A stretch of 34,606 nt of DNA. It comes from an uncultured Ignavibacteriales bacterium. GTDB lineage: Bacteria > Bacteroidota > Ignavibacteria > Ignavibacteriales > Ignavibacteriaceae. A program made the position numbers and the translations under genes. Positions 19,657 to 27,526 of this stretch are shown here, piece by piece. The notes under the pieces were generated by a model that was not told where the DNA came from, did no database searches, and worked only from the letters and a program-made list of their open reading frames with translations. Numbering within the stretch: the stretch's first letter is position 1; each line of letters begins with the position of its first letter. Where the stretch lies: NCBI GenBank assembly GCA_903929035.1, contig CAIYTF010000003.1, positions 1 to 34,606 of the forward strand, written 5' to 3'.

Positions 19657-20043
19657 CTACTCAACTTCAAACTCAACACCCCACGAACTTCCAAGAAGCC
19701 GAATAAATGCTTTTTCATTTTCAATAAAATCAAAATCAGATTTGCCAATGGAAGCAAGGTCTTCCAAAATACCCTTTTTGATTTCTTTATCTTGAATTTC
19801 AAAGTTCAGATTAACCGCTATGCTATTTACAACCTGCAGCCTCTCAGTACTGGTTGAATTATACCAATATAGAATCTCCTCCATAAAACTGTCAATATCA
19901 AAATCATCTTCCTCCGGAATATATTTGACAATGCTTTTTTTTATCTCTTCAAGTTCTTCTTGTAACAAATGAAGATCAGTCAAATGTGCAAAGGACATAA
20001 AAAGATATCCCAAATGACGAAGCTGTTGTTTTGTAAAAGTCAT
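19657..20043 (-). CDS. Small acidic helical protein, possibly TerB-like
   Basis: This 128-residue acidic, all-helical protein has no signal peptide or membrane segment. The C-terminal half (DKEIKKGILEDLASIGKS, then IENEKAFIRLLGSSWGVEF) resembles the paired helices of TerB-like domains, but the metal-binding acidic motif of classical TerB is not obvious, so this is a weak call. It faces the hybrid kinase gene and its stop is 2 bases from the kinase stop. Frame length, composition and its placement in the kinase-to-glycan gap support a real gene. I cannot see a strong Shine-Dalgarno before the ATG. Function unknown. Confidence 0.6.
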   Translation of the reverse strand: MTFTKQQLRHLGYLFMSFAHLTDLHLLQEELEEIKKSIVKYIPEEDDFDIDSFMEEILYWYNSTSTERLQVVNSIAVNLNFEIQDKEIKKGILEDLASIGKSDFDFIENEKAFIRLLGSSWGVEFEVE

Positions 20044-20429
20044 AAGAAAGTCATTTCATTTAAGTTAGTAAATTATACCTATTATTTAACGACAAGCCAT
20101 TCAAAAAAATATTCTGGATGTTTCACTGCAAAAATAACAGTAATTTTGTCGCGTGAAAAAAATAAACAACCCAAAGGGTACCTCCAAAGATGCAAAAAAA
20201 CGGACAATATAACCAAGCCAAAATCAAGAAAATTGAAATAAACAGCTATAAAACATCCAAAGAGGAGGGTATTAGTTTCTTTATTACAATAAATCGTAAC
20301 TGTTACTTAAAATGGAATATGTTAGGAATATTTTTTTTATTATTTTGCAATGTCTTTAGTCTAAATACTATTTTCTCACGTTTTTTTTGTAAATAGGAGT
20401 GTTCTAATTTTTGGACAAAATGAGCAAAG
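20044..20429. other. AT-rich intergenic region between divergent genes
   Basis: These 386 bases separate the minus-strand small gene from the plus-strand glycan cluster and must hold promoters for both. I see no gene. Two short open frames (reaching 20241 and 20396) have compositions like non-coding DNA. A small palindrome with a three-base loop, ACCC-AAA-GGGT, lies at 20169-20179. TTTG at 20386-20389 is a possible -33 element for the downstream gene, but no well-spaced -7 box follows. Confidence 0.5.
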
Positions 20430-22874
20430 ATGGATACCGATAATATCAGTTTGCTAAAAAAACAAGTTTCCGGCTTGCTGGATAAAGGTCTATTTGCTTC
20501 GGCAGAGGAATTAGTTATTTCCGAGCTTTCTTCCGATTCGCGAAATCCGGAATTATTCCTGTTGTTGGGAGATGTGTTTTTCACCCAAGGTCGCAGCATA
20601 GAAGCTCAAATATTTTATGAAAAATCGCTTGAAGACGGGAACACCCTCGCGAAAAATAGATTATCTGATTTAGAAGACTTAATAAGAGAATTAAAACAGT
20701 CGCCGCGAATTATTGCAGAGAAATTTGTAAAGGGAGGGCTTTCCGTTAAAAACCTACGCGTAGTTATTCGAATGATCAATGAAACAGAGAAAAAAATTGA
20801 ACTTATTGATTGCCTGCGTTCTGAAGTAATTATTGATGAAGATAATTGGTTACTATTTTGGCAAATGGCTAATGAGGCGAAAGTCTATCGGCAAATAGAA
20901 ATCGTGGATGATCTTTGCGCGAAATTGTACGCGTTCAAGCCTGATTTTAGATATGCCCGCGAATTGCCCAAACACGCGAGGGGATATTATGCCCAGGCAG
21001 AGCAAGATAAAATTATCGAGGATTTTTTCGCTGTACATTTACCTAAGTCTAAGATTTTTATTGAGGTTGGAGGTTTTGATGGAATTAATTACAGTAATGT
21101 GCGCCGCTTGTATGAACAATATGGATGGGAAGGAATTTCAATTGAACCTGTAGAAAAGAACTACAAAAAACTTGCAGCTTCCTACCAAGATACAGGAGTT
21201 GCTTGTTTACACGCCGCGGTTGGTGAGTTTGATGGCGAAACAGTATTGCACGTTGCAGAGTACCCTCATTTGACTGATTGGGGCAGCGAAATAGCTACTC
21301 TTGACCCTGCCAACAAGACCAAGTGGCTGGAATTTCAACCCAGCTGGCACGAAGAAAAAATTACTCTTAGGTCAATGAATTCAATTCTCGAAGAGGCTGA
21401 AATTAATGAAATCGGATTTATTTCAATAGATACTAAAGGGAGTGAGCTTAATGTATTGAAAGGATTTAACTTACAGAAATATCGCCCCCAATTAATTCTA
21501 ATCGAGTATGGTGAAAATAAAACAGGCATTGAAGAATATTTATATAATGCCGGTTATTCAAATCTTCTTGATAACGGGCAAGATTTGTTTCTATATTCTA
21601 CTCCAATAGCCGCCCGTAAGCCTACGCGTGTTGAGCCCAAGGCTGCCGCGATAATCAAAAACACGAATAAAATTATTGGTTTAGTGGCTGCAAAAAATGA
21701 AGCGCGAATATTAGCGCGAACCATTAAATCTCTTGCTCTATTTGTTGACAGCATCATTTACCTTGACGATAATTCTGATGATAACAGCCTGAAGATAATA
21801 AATTCGTTACGCGAAAGCTATAAAATTGAGAAAATTATCACGAAATCAGTTGATAAAATTGATGATGCAACGGACAGGAACATACTACTTAGTGCAGGAC
21901 GTGAGTTAGGCGGCAGTCATTTTATCGTTATAGGCGCGAATGAAGTATTTACATCAAATTTGCTATCAGATAATTTGCTGCATCGTTCTATTTTGGACCT
22001 ACAACCTGGTGATTCGCTTTCTTTAAATATAATTCAGCTTTGGAAAAGCCCCGACAACTTTTGTTTTGATGATTCACTTGGCATTTGGAATTACAAACCA
22101 GCTATATTCGCGGATGATGGAGTCTGTAATTATGAACGCGAATATTGTCCTACTCCGCGAATACCGAAGAATTTACAAGGAACAAATTATACTGTTGAGG
22201 GCTATAATTTTGGACTTATGCAGTTTAATAATGTAAATTTGGAAAATTTATTGATAAGGACAGCATTCGATAAAATTATTGAAAAGATCAAATATCCAAA
22301 AAAATCGGCAATGGAGATAAAACAACGTTATGAATTAGAAATAAATGAGTCGAATCTTACATTAAAAGATGTTCCTGATAATTGGTATTCAATGTATGAA
22401 GATTTCGACAAAAATATTTATACTTCGCTGGATGAATGGAGAATCGCGAAAGTACTTAACCAGATGGATAATTATGACAATGATTTTTTTAGTGATTTAG
22501 ATATTAACGATATTGATTGGAATTCCTATCGGTCTAAACTTAATATTATCAATCCATTTATTCAAAAGGAAACTGTTGTTCTTAATATTGCTGATTTAGA
22601 AGATGATTCTCCGCAAAATCCACAATTATTGCTCGAGTATGCTGAACAATATCTTCACAATAAAGATACAGTAAACGCGGAATTAGTTTTGCAAAAGCTA
22701 TTATCAAGTGAACCTGCGAATATAGATGCTCTCAACAACTTGGCAGTGATAAAAATTATGCAAGAGGAGTTTAGCGCGGCGCAGGTTATTCTGAATAGAA
22801 TTTTGCAAATAAACCCAAGTGATGAAATAGCAAGGGAAAATTTGCGGTTTTTAGTACGGGTTAAGAATATATGA
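20430..22874 (+). CDS. TPR / FkbM methyltransferase / GT2-like glycosyltransferase fusion protein
   Basis: This 814-residue multidomain protein is likely cytoplasmic and acts on glycans. Residues 1-90 contain a TPR-like pair. About 200-370 form an FkbM-family SAM methyltransferase (FIEVGGFDG at E212-G218, the SIEP motif, then FISIDTKGSELNVLKGF and LILIEYG). About 410-680 resemble a GT-A family 2 glycosyltransferase, with VAAKNEARILARTI and DDNSDDN at 446-452. The usual DADE metal motif reads GANE (502-505), losing both aspartates. A C-terminal TPR pair (about 725-805) ends the protein. FkbM plus GT2 plus TPR proteins occur in polysaccharide and S-layer glycan loci. The gene leads a small cluster with a cupin, an aminotransferase and an N-methyltransferase, after a 206-base gap. 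Domain calls are good and the substrate is unknown. Confidence 0.8.
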   Translation: MDTDNISLLKKQVSGLLDKGLFASAEELVISELSSDSRNPELFLLLGDVFFTQGRSIEAQIFYEKSLEDGNTLAKNRLSDLEDLIRELKQSPRIIAEKFVKGGLSVKNLRVVIRMINETEKKIELIDCLRSEVIIDEDNWLLFWQMANEAKVYRQIEIVDDLCAKLYAFKPDFRYARELPKHARGYYAQAEQDKIIEDFFAVHLPKSKIFIEVGGFDGINYSNVRRLYEQYGWEGISIEPVEKNYKKLAASYQDTGVACLHAAVGEFDGETVLHVAEYPHLTDWGSEIATLDPANKTKWLEFQPSWHEEKITLRSMNSILEEAEINEIGFISIDTKGSELNVLKGFNLQKYRPQLILIEYGENKTGIEEYLYNAGYSNLLDNGQDLFLYSTPIAARKPTRVEPKAAAIIKNTNKIIGLVAAKNEARILARTIKSLALFVDSIIYLDDNSDDNSLKIINSLRESYKIEKIITKSVDKIDDATDRNILLSAGRELGGSHFIVIGANEVFTSNLLSDNLLHRSILDLQPGDSLSLNIIQLWKSPDNFCFDDSLGIWNYKPAIFADDGVCNYEREYCPTPRIPKNLQGTNYTVEGYNFGLMQFNNVNLENLLIRTAFDKIIEKIKYPKKSAMEIKQRYELEINESNLTLKDVPDNWYSMYEDFDKNIYTSLDEWRIAKVLNQMDNYDNDFFSDLDINDIDWNSYRSKLNIINPFIQKETVVLNIADLEDDSPQNPQLLLEYAEQYLHNKDTVNAELVLQKLLSSEPANIDALNNLAVIKIMQEEFSAAQVILNRILQINPSDEIARENLRFLVRVKNI

Positions 22875-22883
22875 TGGGTTCAC

Positions 22884-22908
22884 GTGTAAAATGTACACTG
22901 CTTTTCTA
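22884..22908 (+). terminator. Weak terminator candidate
   Basis: GTGTA (22884-22888) can pair with TACAC (22894-22898) across five bases, followed by the T-rich TGCTTTTCTA. It lies about 10 bases after the stop of the FkbM/glycosyltransferase gene. The stem is short and the T tract is interrupted, so confidence is low. Confidence 0.3.
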
Positions 22909-23045
22909 TTTTTGAATGACGCAAGCGGCAAATCCAATGTGTCTGCTTTTAGCCATATTAATATAACTGCTCAATATTGTGCGGTTTTTATATAATTTGA
23001 GATTAATTATGCTTAAACTTTATTGGTACAATACTTGACTACAAC

Positions 23046-23058
23046 TGATAAATTATCA
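23046..23058. promoter_or_regulatory. Short palindrome upstream of the cupin gene
   Basis: TGATAA-A-TTATCA is a perfect 13-base palindrome 22 bases before the cupin ATG at 23081, with TTGACT just upstream at 23035-23040. It could be an operator overlapping the promoter of the cupin/aminotransferase/methyltransferase genes. AT-rich palindromes of this size also arise by chance. Confidence 0.25.
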
Positions 23059-23080
23059 ATTTACAATTTGAATTTGTATA

Positions 23081-23512
23081 ATGGTTACTAAAATTGAACA
23101 CGATGGCAAACTATTAGCTTTAATATTACGGGCAGGGTTTTCAGAGGCTGGTATAACATTTTTCACACCCACCAATTACTCTCAGCAGCTTGGATATATG
23201 AAACACAAATCGGGGCATCACATTGTGCCGCATATTCACAACGAAATTAAAAGAGATGTTATTTTAACACAGGAAACACTGCTTATTAAAAAAGGTGTTT
23301 TGCGTGTCGATTTTTATGATGACAGCCAGCACTACCTATTTAGTTCCATTTTAAATGCCGGAGATATTATTTTGCTTTCTTCCGGAGGACACGGTTTCGA
23401 AATAATTGAAGATATTGAAATGGTGGAAATTAAACAGGGACCTTATTGTGGAGATAGTGATAAAACCCGCTTTGATGTTTCGGTTCCAAAAAACCTGATA
23501 ATAAAAGATTAG
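23081..23512 (+). CDS. Cupin-domain protein of glycan clusters
   Basis: This 143-residue single-domain protein has a cupin fold. The metal-binding motif HKSGHHIVPHIHN carries the clustered histidines of cupin motif 1, and GDIILLSSGGHGFEI matches cupin motif 2. The ending MVEIKQGPYCGDSDKTRF is a pattern I recall from small cupins encoded next to sugar aminotransferases in surface polysaccharide clusters. It does not read like the FdtA/QdtA ketoisomerases or WbuC. The ORF ends 2 bases before the aminotransferase start, so the two are co-translated. The reaction is unknown; a sugar-modifying or sugar-binding role is inference from context. Confidence 0.75.
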   Translation: MVTKIEHDGKLLALILRAGFSEAGITFFTPTNYSQQLGYMKHKSGHHIVPHIHNEIKRDVILTQETLLIKKGVLRVDFYDDSQHYLFSSILNAGDIILLSSGGHGFEIIEDIEMVEIKQGPYCGDSDKTRFDVSVPKNLIIKD

Positions 23513-23514
23513 TT

Positions 23515-24639
23515 ATGCCGACATTTATACCTGTGAATGAGCCGCTCCTTAACGGTAATGAGAAAAAATATCTTAATGAGTGCATTGATTCAGGATGGAT
23601 TTCATCGGAGGGCCCATTTGTCGGTAAATTAGAAACGCAATTTGCAGAAAGAGTTTCCCGCGAATATGGAGTAGCTGTCTGCAATGGCAGTGCTGCTCTT
23701 GATATTGCAGTGAAAGCCCTAAACATAGGCAAGGGTGATGAAGTAATCTTTCCGACATTTACTATTATTTCGTGTGCTGCCGCAATTGTTCGTTCTGGTG
23801 CGGTACCCGTACTTGTTGACTCCGATCCAATAACCTGGAATATGGACGTGAACCAAATCGAAGCTAAAATTACCCCGCGCACAAAAGCAATAATGGTTGT
23901 TCACATTTACGGACTTCCGGTGGATATGGATACTGTTCTTATGCTTGCCCAAAAGTATAACTTACGAATAATTGAAGATGCTGCAGAAATGCACGGGCAA
24001 TATTACAAAGATAAACCGTGCGGGAGTTTTGGAGATATCAGTATTTTCAGTTTTTATCCAAATAAACACGTAACAACCGGTGAGGGCGGAATACTTGTAA
24101 CAAATGAGGAGCATCTTGCTGCCCGTTGCAGGGCTTTCCGCGATTTATGTTTTATAAAAGAACGCCGCTTCAAACACGAAGAATTGGGGTGGAATAACAG
24201 AATGTCGAATTTGCAGGCAGCCGTAGGAGTTGCTCAATTAGAACGATTAGATGAATTTATTGTTTTAAAAAGAGAAATGGGGAAACTATACACTTCTATT
24301 CTCTCGGGTTGCAATAAAATTCAAATTCCACAGCCTTCAATGACGTACTCGGAAAACATCTATTGGGTATTTGGGCTAGTGCTTGATGAAAACTTAGGAA
24401 TAAATGCACAATTAATAATGAAGGAATTAGGCGATAGAGGTATTGGAACCCGTCCATTTTTCTATCCAATGCATCTGCAGCCTGTGTTTAATAAAATGGG
24501 TTTATTTAACGGTGAAAGTTATCCTGTAGCTGAGCGGATAGCTGAACAGGGATTTTATCTTCCTAGCGGGTTGACAATGAATAAAGAAAAGATTGAAATA
24601 TGCGCAAACACGTTACTTTCTGTGCTATCCGAGAAATAA
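23515..24639 (+). CDS. DegT/DnrJ/EryC1/StrS sugar aminotransferase, perosamine synthase-like
   Basis: This PLP-dependent enzyme transfers an amino group to a nucleotide-linked keto sugar. The 374-residue length and the opening (IPVNEPLLNGNEKKYL, SGWISSEGPFV) match the Per/RfbE branch that makes GDP-perosamine. The PLP lysine is K184 in SFYPNKHVTTGEGG, and EDAAEMHGQ and the RMSNLQAAVG motif are typical. It follows the cupin by 2 bases and precedes an N-methyltransferase by 19 bases, suggesting a methylated amino-sugar product. No nucleotide-sugar dehydratase is in the window, so the keto-sugar substrate must come from elsewhere. The family is firm and the sugar is uncertain. Confidence 0.9.
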   Translation: MPTFIPVNEPLLNGNEKKYLNECIDSGWISSEGPFVGKLETQFAERVSREYGVAVCNGSAALDIAVKALNIGKGDEVIFPTFTIISCAAAIVRSGAVPVLVDSDPITWNMDVNQIEAKITPRTKAIMVVHIYGLPVDMDTVLMLAQKYNLRIIEDAAEMHGQYYKDKPCGSFGDISIFSFYPNKHVTTGEGGILVTNEEHLAARCRAFRDLCFIKERRFKHEELGWNNRMSNLQAAVGVAQLERLDEFIVLKREMGKLYTSILSGCNKIQIPQPSMTYSENIYWVFGLVLDENLGINAQLIMKELGDRGIGTRPFFYPMHLQPVFNKMGLFNGESYPVAERIAEQGFYLPSGLTMNKEKIEICANTLLSVLSEK

Positions 24640-24658
24640 AGTAAGCCAGAATAGAAAT

Positions 24659-25423
24659 ATGGAAGTATTTAAAGACTATGCCGGATATTATGAACTGCTT
24701 TATAAAGATAAAGATTATAACGGTGAAGCGGCCTATTTGGCAAATCTCATTGATAAGTTTTCTGAAAAAAACATCAAGTCTATATTAGATTTAGGCTGCG
24801 GGACAGGAACTCACGCGTCTCTACTGGCGAAAAAATATCAAAGAGTTGAAGGGATTGATATATCTGAAAATATGATTCTACAAGCACGCGAAAAAAAACT
24901 CGGAAATATGGATTTCCATCATCAGGATGTTGTAAATTTCTCATTACCAAATCGGTTTGATGTTATTACTTCGCTATTCCACGTTGTAAGTTACCAAACA
25001 ACAAATGATTCGATTATGGGAATGATAAAGCAAGTTTCATTCCATTTGAATGGAGGCGGGTTATTCATTTTTGATGTATGGTATGGACCTGCAGTTTTAA
25101 CATTAAAACCTGAAACACGCGTAAAGCGATTAGAAAATGATAAACTCAAGATTGCAAGGTTAGCCGAATCAGAACTCCTTCCAAATGAAAACTGTGTTAA
25201 TGTTCATTACGAGATTATTATACAAAATAAATTGGATTTAAGTGTCAGTTTTGTTCAAGAAACTCACAAAATGAGATATTACTTTTTGCCAGAACTTGAG
25301 ATGCTATTAAACAATAACAATATGCAGCTTTTACATAGTGAGGAATGGATGAGCGGAAATATTCCAGATGATAAAACTTGGGGAGTGTGTTTTGTTGCAA
25401 GGAAGAATACCGGAACAAAATAA
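24659..25423 (+). CDS. Class I SAM methyltransferase, DesVI/TylM1-like
   Basis: This methyltransferase of about 254 residues has the SAM motif LDLGCGTGTHAS and the acidic loop GIDISENM. Its layout (an N-terminal DYAGYYELLYKDKDYNGEA helix, then a mid-protein beta insertion around residues 130-215) resembles DesVI/TylM1 enzymes, which N-methylate TDP-amino sugars. Placement 19 bases after a DegT aminotransferase supports an amino-sugar N-methylation role; this is inference. I chose ATG 24659 because an upstream ATG in the same frame (24593) would overlap the aminotransferase by 47 bases, and the family N-terminus starts at MEVFKDYAGYY. Confidence 0.8.
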   Translation: MEVFKDYAGYYELLYKDKDYNGEAAYLANLIDKFSEKNIKSILDLGCGTGTHASLLAKKYQRVEGIDISENMILQAREKKLGNMDFHHQDVVNFSLPNRFDVITSLFHVVSYQTTNDSIMGMIKQVSFHLNGGGLFIFDVWYGPAVLTLKPETRVKRLENDKLKIARLAESELLPNENCVNVHYEIIIQNKLDLSVSFVQETHKMRYYFLPELEMLLNNNNMQLLHSEEWMSGNIPDDKTWGVCFVARKNTGTK

Positions 25424-25652
25424 GAGATATTCAAATGCACAACAATTATCACGCGGATGTATTATGTTATTGATAAGAACAATTTGGCCGATACTATGTT
25501 ATTTATTGCGCGAAAACAATGATAATTTGGTAACTACTCAGCCGCTTTATAATAGTACAACCAATTGTATAGTAATGATTTACTAAAACGTCGAAAAGTT
25601 TTTTTTCTCTGTCACACCGCTTAATTTAGGTAACATATAGAATAGAAGAATT

Positions 25653-26684
25653 ATGAAATACAAATTATTAGGAAGAAGCGGGCTGCGGGTTTCACAGCTT
25701 TGCCTGGGTGCGATGAGTATGGGCGAAGAGTGGGGCTACGGTGCTGACGAAGTGGAAAGCGGCAAAGTATTCAAAGCATTTATTGATAACGGCGGAAATT
25801 TTATCGATACGGCCAATAGATATACCGAAGGCACAAGTGAAAAATATCTGGGCAAATTTATTTCAGGGATGAGAAATTCAATTGTACTCGCGACAAAATA
25901 TACACTATATACCGAGCGCGGAAACCCGAACGATGGAGGCAATCATAAGAAGAATATGATTCAATCACTTGAGGGCAGTCTTAAACGTCTCAATACCGAT
26001 TATGTGGATGTTCTCTATCTTCACGCTTGGGACTTCACTACTTCGGTGGAGGAAGTATTACGCGGACTTGATGATCTCGTGCGCGCGGGCAAAGTTCTTT
26101 ATATTGCTATTTCAGATACACCCGCCTGGATTATTTCAAAAGCAAACACCATCGCGGATTTCCGAGGTTGGAGTCCTTTCATTGCAGTACAATTGGAATA
26201 CAGTCTCATCACCCGCGATGCCGAACGTGAACTGATTCCAATGGCAAAAGCATTAGATTTGGCAGTCACTGCCTGGGGACCACTTGCAGGCGGCGCGTTG
26301 ACAGGTAAATACCTTAATGACGATGGTACTCCCAAAAGACTAAAAGAAGGAAGCAAACGTTTAAATGAAAAATCGATTGCCATTACTAAAGAAGTTGTCG
26401 CTATAGCGAATGAAATAGGATGTACCGCTACACACGTTGCACTCGCGTGGCAGTACGGACAGTCACAACAAATATTCCCAATAGTTGGTGCACGAACAGA
26501 AAAACAAATCATTGATACACTCGGTGCAATAAATATAACGATCTCAGCCGAGCAAATGAACAGGCTGAATGAAGTAAGCAAAATCGAGTATGGTTTCCCA
26601 AACGATTTCCTCACCGGTGATATCGTTAAAAATGTTGTCTATGGCGGAATGTACGAGCATATCGAGAACCACAGGTTAAAATAA
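25653..26684 (+). CDS. Aldo/keto reductase
   Basis: This 343-residue NADPH-dependent oxidoreductase of the AKR superfamily has the full catalytic tetrad: D52 and Y57 in FIDTANRYTEG, K82 in VLATKYTL, and H124 in VLYLHAWD. The LLGRSGLRVSQLCLGAM start, the nucleotide-binding tail PIVGARTEKQI and the overall length match the YajO/Tas-like subgroup. The substrate cannot be read from sequence. It stands alone: 229 bases separate it from the methyltransferase and 248 bases from amrA. The 33-nt hairpin repeat begins 22 bases after its stop. It might be a general carbonyl-detoxifying enzyme. Confidence 0.92.
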   Translation: MKYKLLGRSGLRVSQLCLGAMSMGEEWGYGADEVESGKVFKAFIDNGGNFIDTANRYTEGTSEKYLGKFISGMRNSIVLATKYTLYTERGNPNDGGNHKKNMIQSLEGSLKRLNTDYVDVLYLHAWDFTTSVEEVLRGLDDLVRAGKVLYIAISDTPAWIISKANTIADFRGWSPFIAVQLEYSLITRDAERELIPMAKALDLAVTAWGPLAGGALTGKYLNDDGTPKRLKEGSKRLNEKSIAITKEVVAIANEIGCTATHVALAWQYGQSQQIFPIVGARTEKQIIDTLGAINITISAEQMNRLNEVSKIEYGFPNDFLTGDIVKNVVYGGMYEHIENHRLK

Positions 26685-26706
26685 TATATCTACTGTTTCA
26701 TAAGTT

Positions 26707-26739
26707 CTTGTAAAGAAATAACCTTTACATCTTCTAAAT
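26707..26739. repeat. 33-nt intergenic hairpin repeat, copy 2
   Basis: Identical over 33 bases to 4567-4599, with the same TGTAAAG/CTTTACA stem. It begins 22 bases after the aldo/keto reductase stop and lies upstream of the amrA promoter. An exact match of this length, 22 kb apart in otherwise unrelated surroundings, marks it as a real dispersed repeat. Confidence 0.8.
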
Positions 26740-26812
26740 TAAACAGAAATTCATTGAATTATTACCGCGGGAAACAAAAAGTGCAGCGTGCAAAATCATT
26801 GGCTATAAGTTA

Positions 26813-26842
26813 TTGACAATTCCGGAAAAAATATTATATTTG
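26813..26842 (+). promoter_or_regulatory. Strong promoter for the amrA-amrB-DUF2520-comEC operon
   Basis: TTGACA at 26813-26818 is followed by TATATTTG at 26835-26842. Read as TTG, 19 bases, TATATTTG, it is a full match to the Bacteroidota -33/-7 consensus; read as TTGACA, 16 bases, TATATT, it also fits sigma-70. The leader to the ATG at 26933 would be about 85 bases, longer than for the other promoters here. Confidence 0.6.
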
Positions 26843-26932
26843 ATAAATATAAATGAGAATACTTTTTCCGATTGATTTCTATATTGGTCTTTTCCCGGTG
26901 TCTGATAATTATTAAAAACAAGGTACTAAAGG

Positions 26933-27526
26933 ATGCAGCTCACAACACAAGATAAAGGTGTTTTATTACTATGCGCGCGCGAATCCATTACCTCTCTTTT
27001 AAGAGGTAATCCCGCTCCATCAATGGATTTTTTTCATAACTACCCGAATCTTGAACTAAACTGCGGTGCGTTTGTAACTCTTTCTATGGACGATCACCTG
27101 CGGGGATGCATTGGTTATATCACTTCCGAGGATACACTATTTGAAACTGTTTGTGAAGCAGCCAAACTCGCGGCTACAGAAGACCCTCGTTTTTATCCGG
27201 TTACAGAAACTGAACTCTCTAATATTTTAATTGAAATTTCCGTACTCTCACCTTTACAGCTGCTGGATGATTATAACAATATCGTGATTGGCAGAGACGG
27301 GCTTATGCTGCAGGAACCGGATGCCCGCGGGGTTTTATTACCTCAGGTTGCTGTTGAACAGAAAATGAATGTCAGCGAATTTCTTTCGAGTCTGTGCCGC
27401 AAAGCTGGGCTTCCGGCGAACGCCTGGATGAAAAAGAAATTGAATATTTTTACTTTTACAGCTGAAGTATTTGGCGAACAAAAACACAAAGAGCTAACTC
27501 TTGAACGGCGTACTAAACAACATTAG
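26933..27526 (+). CDS. amrA: AMMECR1-domain protein (AmmeMemoRadiSam system protein A)
   Basis: This 197-residue protein has the AMMECR1 domain, marked by the invariant LRGCIG motif (L56-G61, in DDHLRGCIGYI), a characteristic acidic FYPVTETEL segment and VLLPQVAVEQ. The biochemical function of the family is unresolved; in bacteria it is typically encoded with a MEMO protein and a radical SAM enzyme. Here it overlaps the MEMO gene by 26 bases, but the radical SAM partner is not in the window. AAGG sits nine bases before the ATG and serves as the Shine-Dalgarno. Confidence 0.93.
   Translation: MQLTTQDKGVLLLCARESITSLLRGNPAPSMDFFHNYPNLELNCGAFVTLSMDDHLRGCIGYITSEDTLFETVCEAAKLAATEDPRFYPVTETELSNILIEISVLSPLQLLDDYNNIVIGRDGLMLQEPDARGVLLPQVAVEQKMNVSEFLSSLCRKAGLPANAWMKKKLNIFTFTAEVFGEQKHKELTLERRTKQH

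Noticed and set aside
20190-20396. 68-codon plus-strand open frame with a hydrophobic tail before the FkbM gene
   Set aside because: AT-rich composition, a phenylalanine-rich end produced by T runs, no Shine-Dalgarno and no similarity; most likely non-coding leader DNA.
24593-24658. Upstream ATG for the methyltransferase
   Set aside because: It adds 22 residues that do not fit the family N-terminus and overlaps the aminotransferase; ATG 24659 gives the usual start.
25424-25652. Possible small gene between the methyltransferase and the aldo/keto reductase
   Set aside because: The only open frame starts inside the methyltransferase and its downstream part has no coding character; I see no gene or clear element in these 229 bases.
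26099-26614. 171-residue antisense open frame inside the aldo/keto reductase
   Set aside because: The plus-strand protein has the full catalytic tetrad; the antisense translation has no recognisable features.
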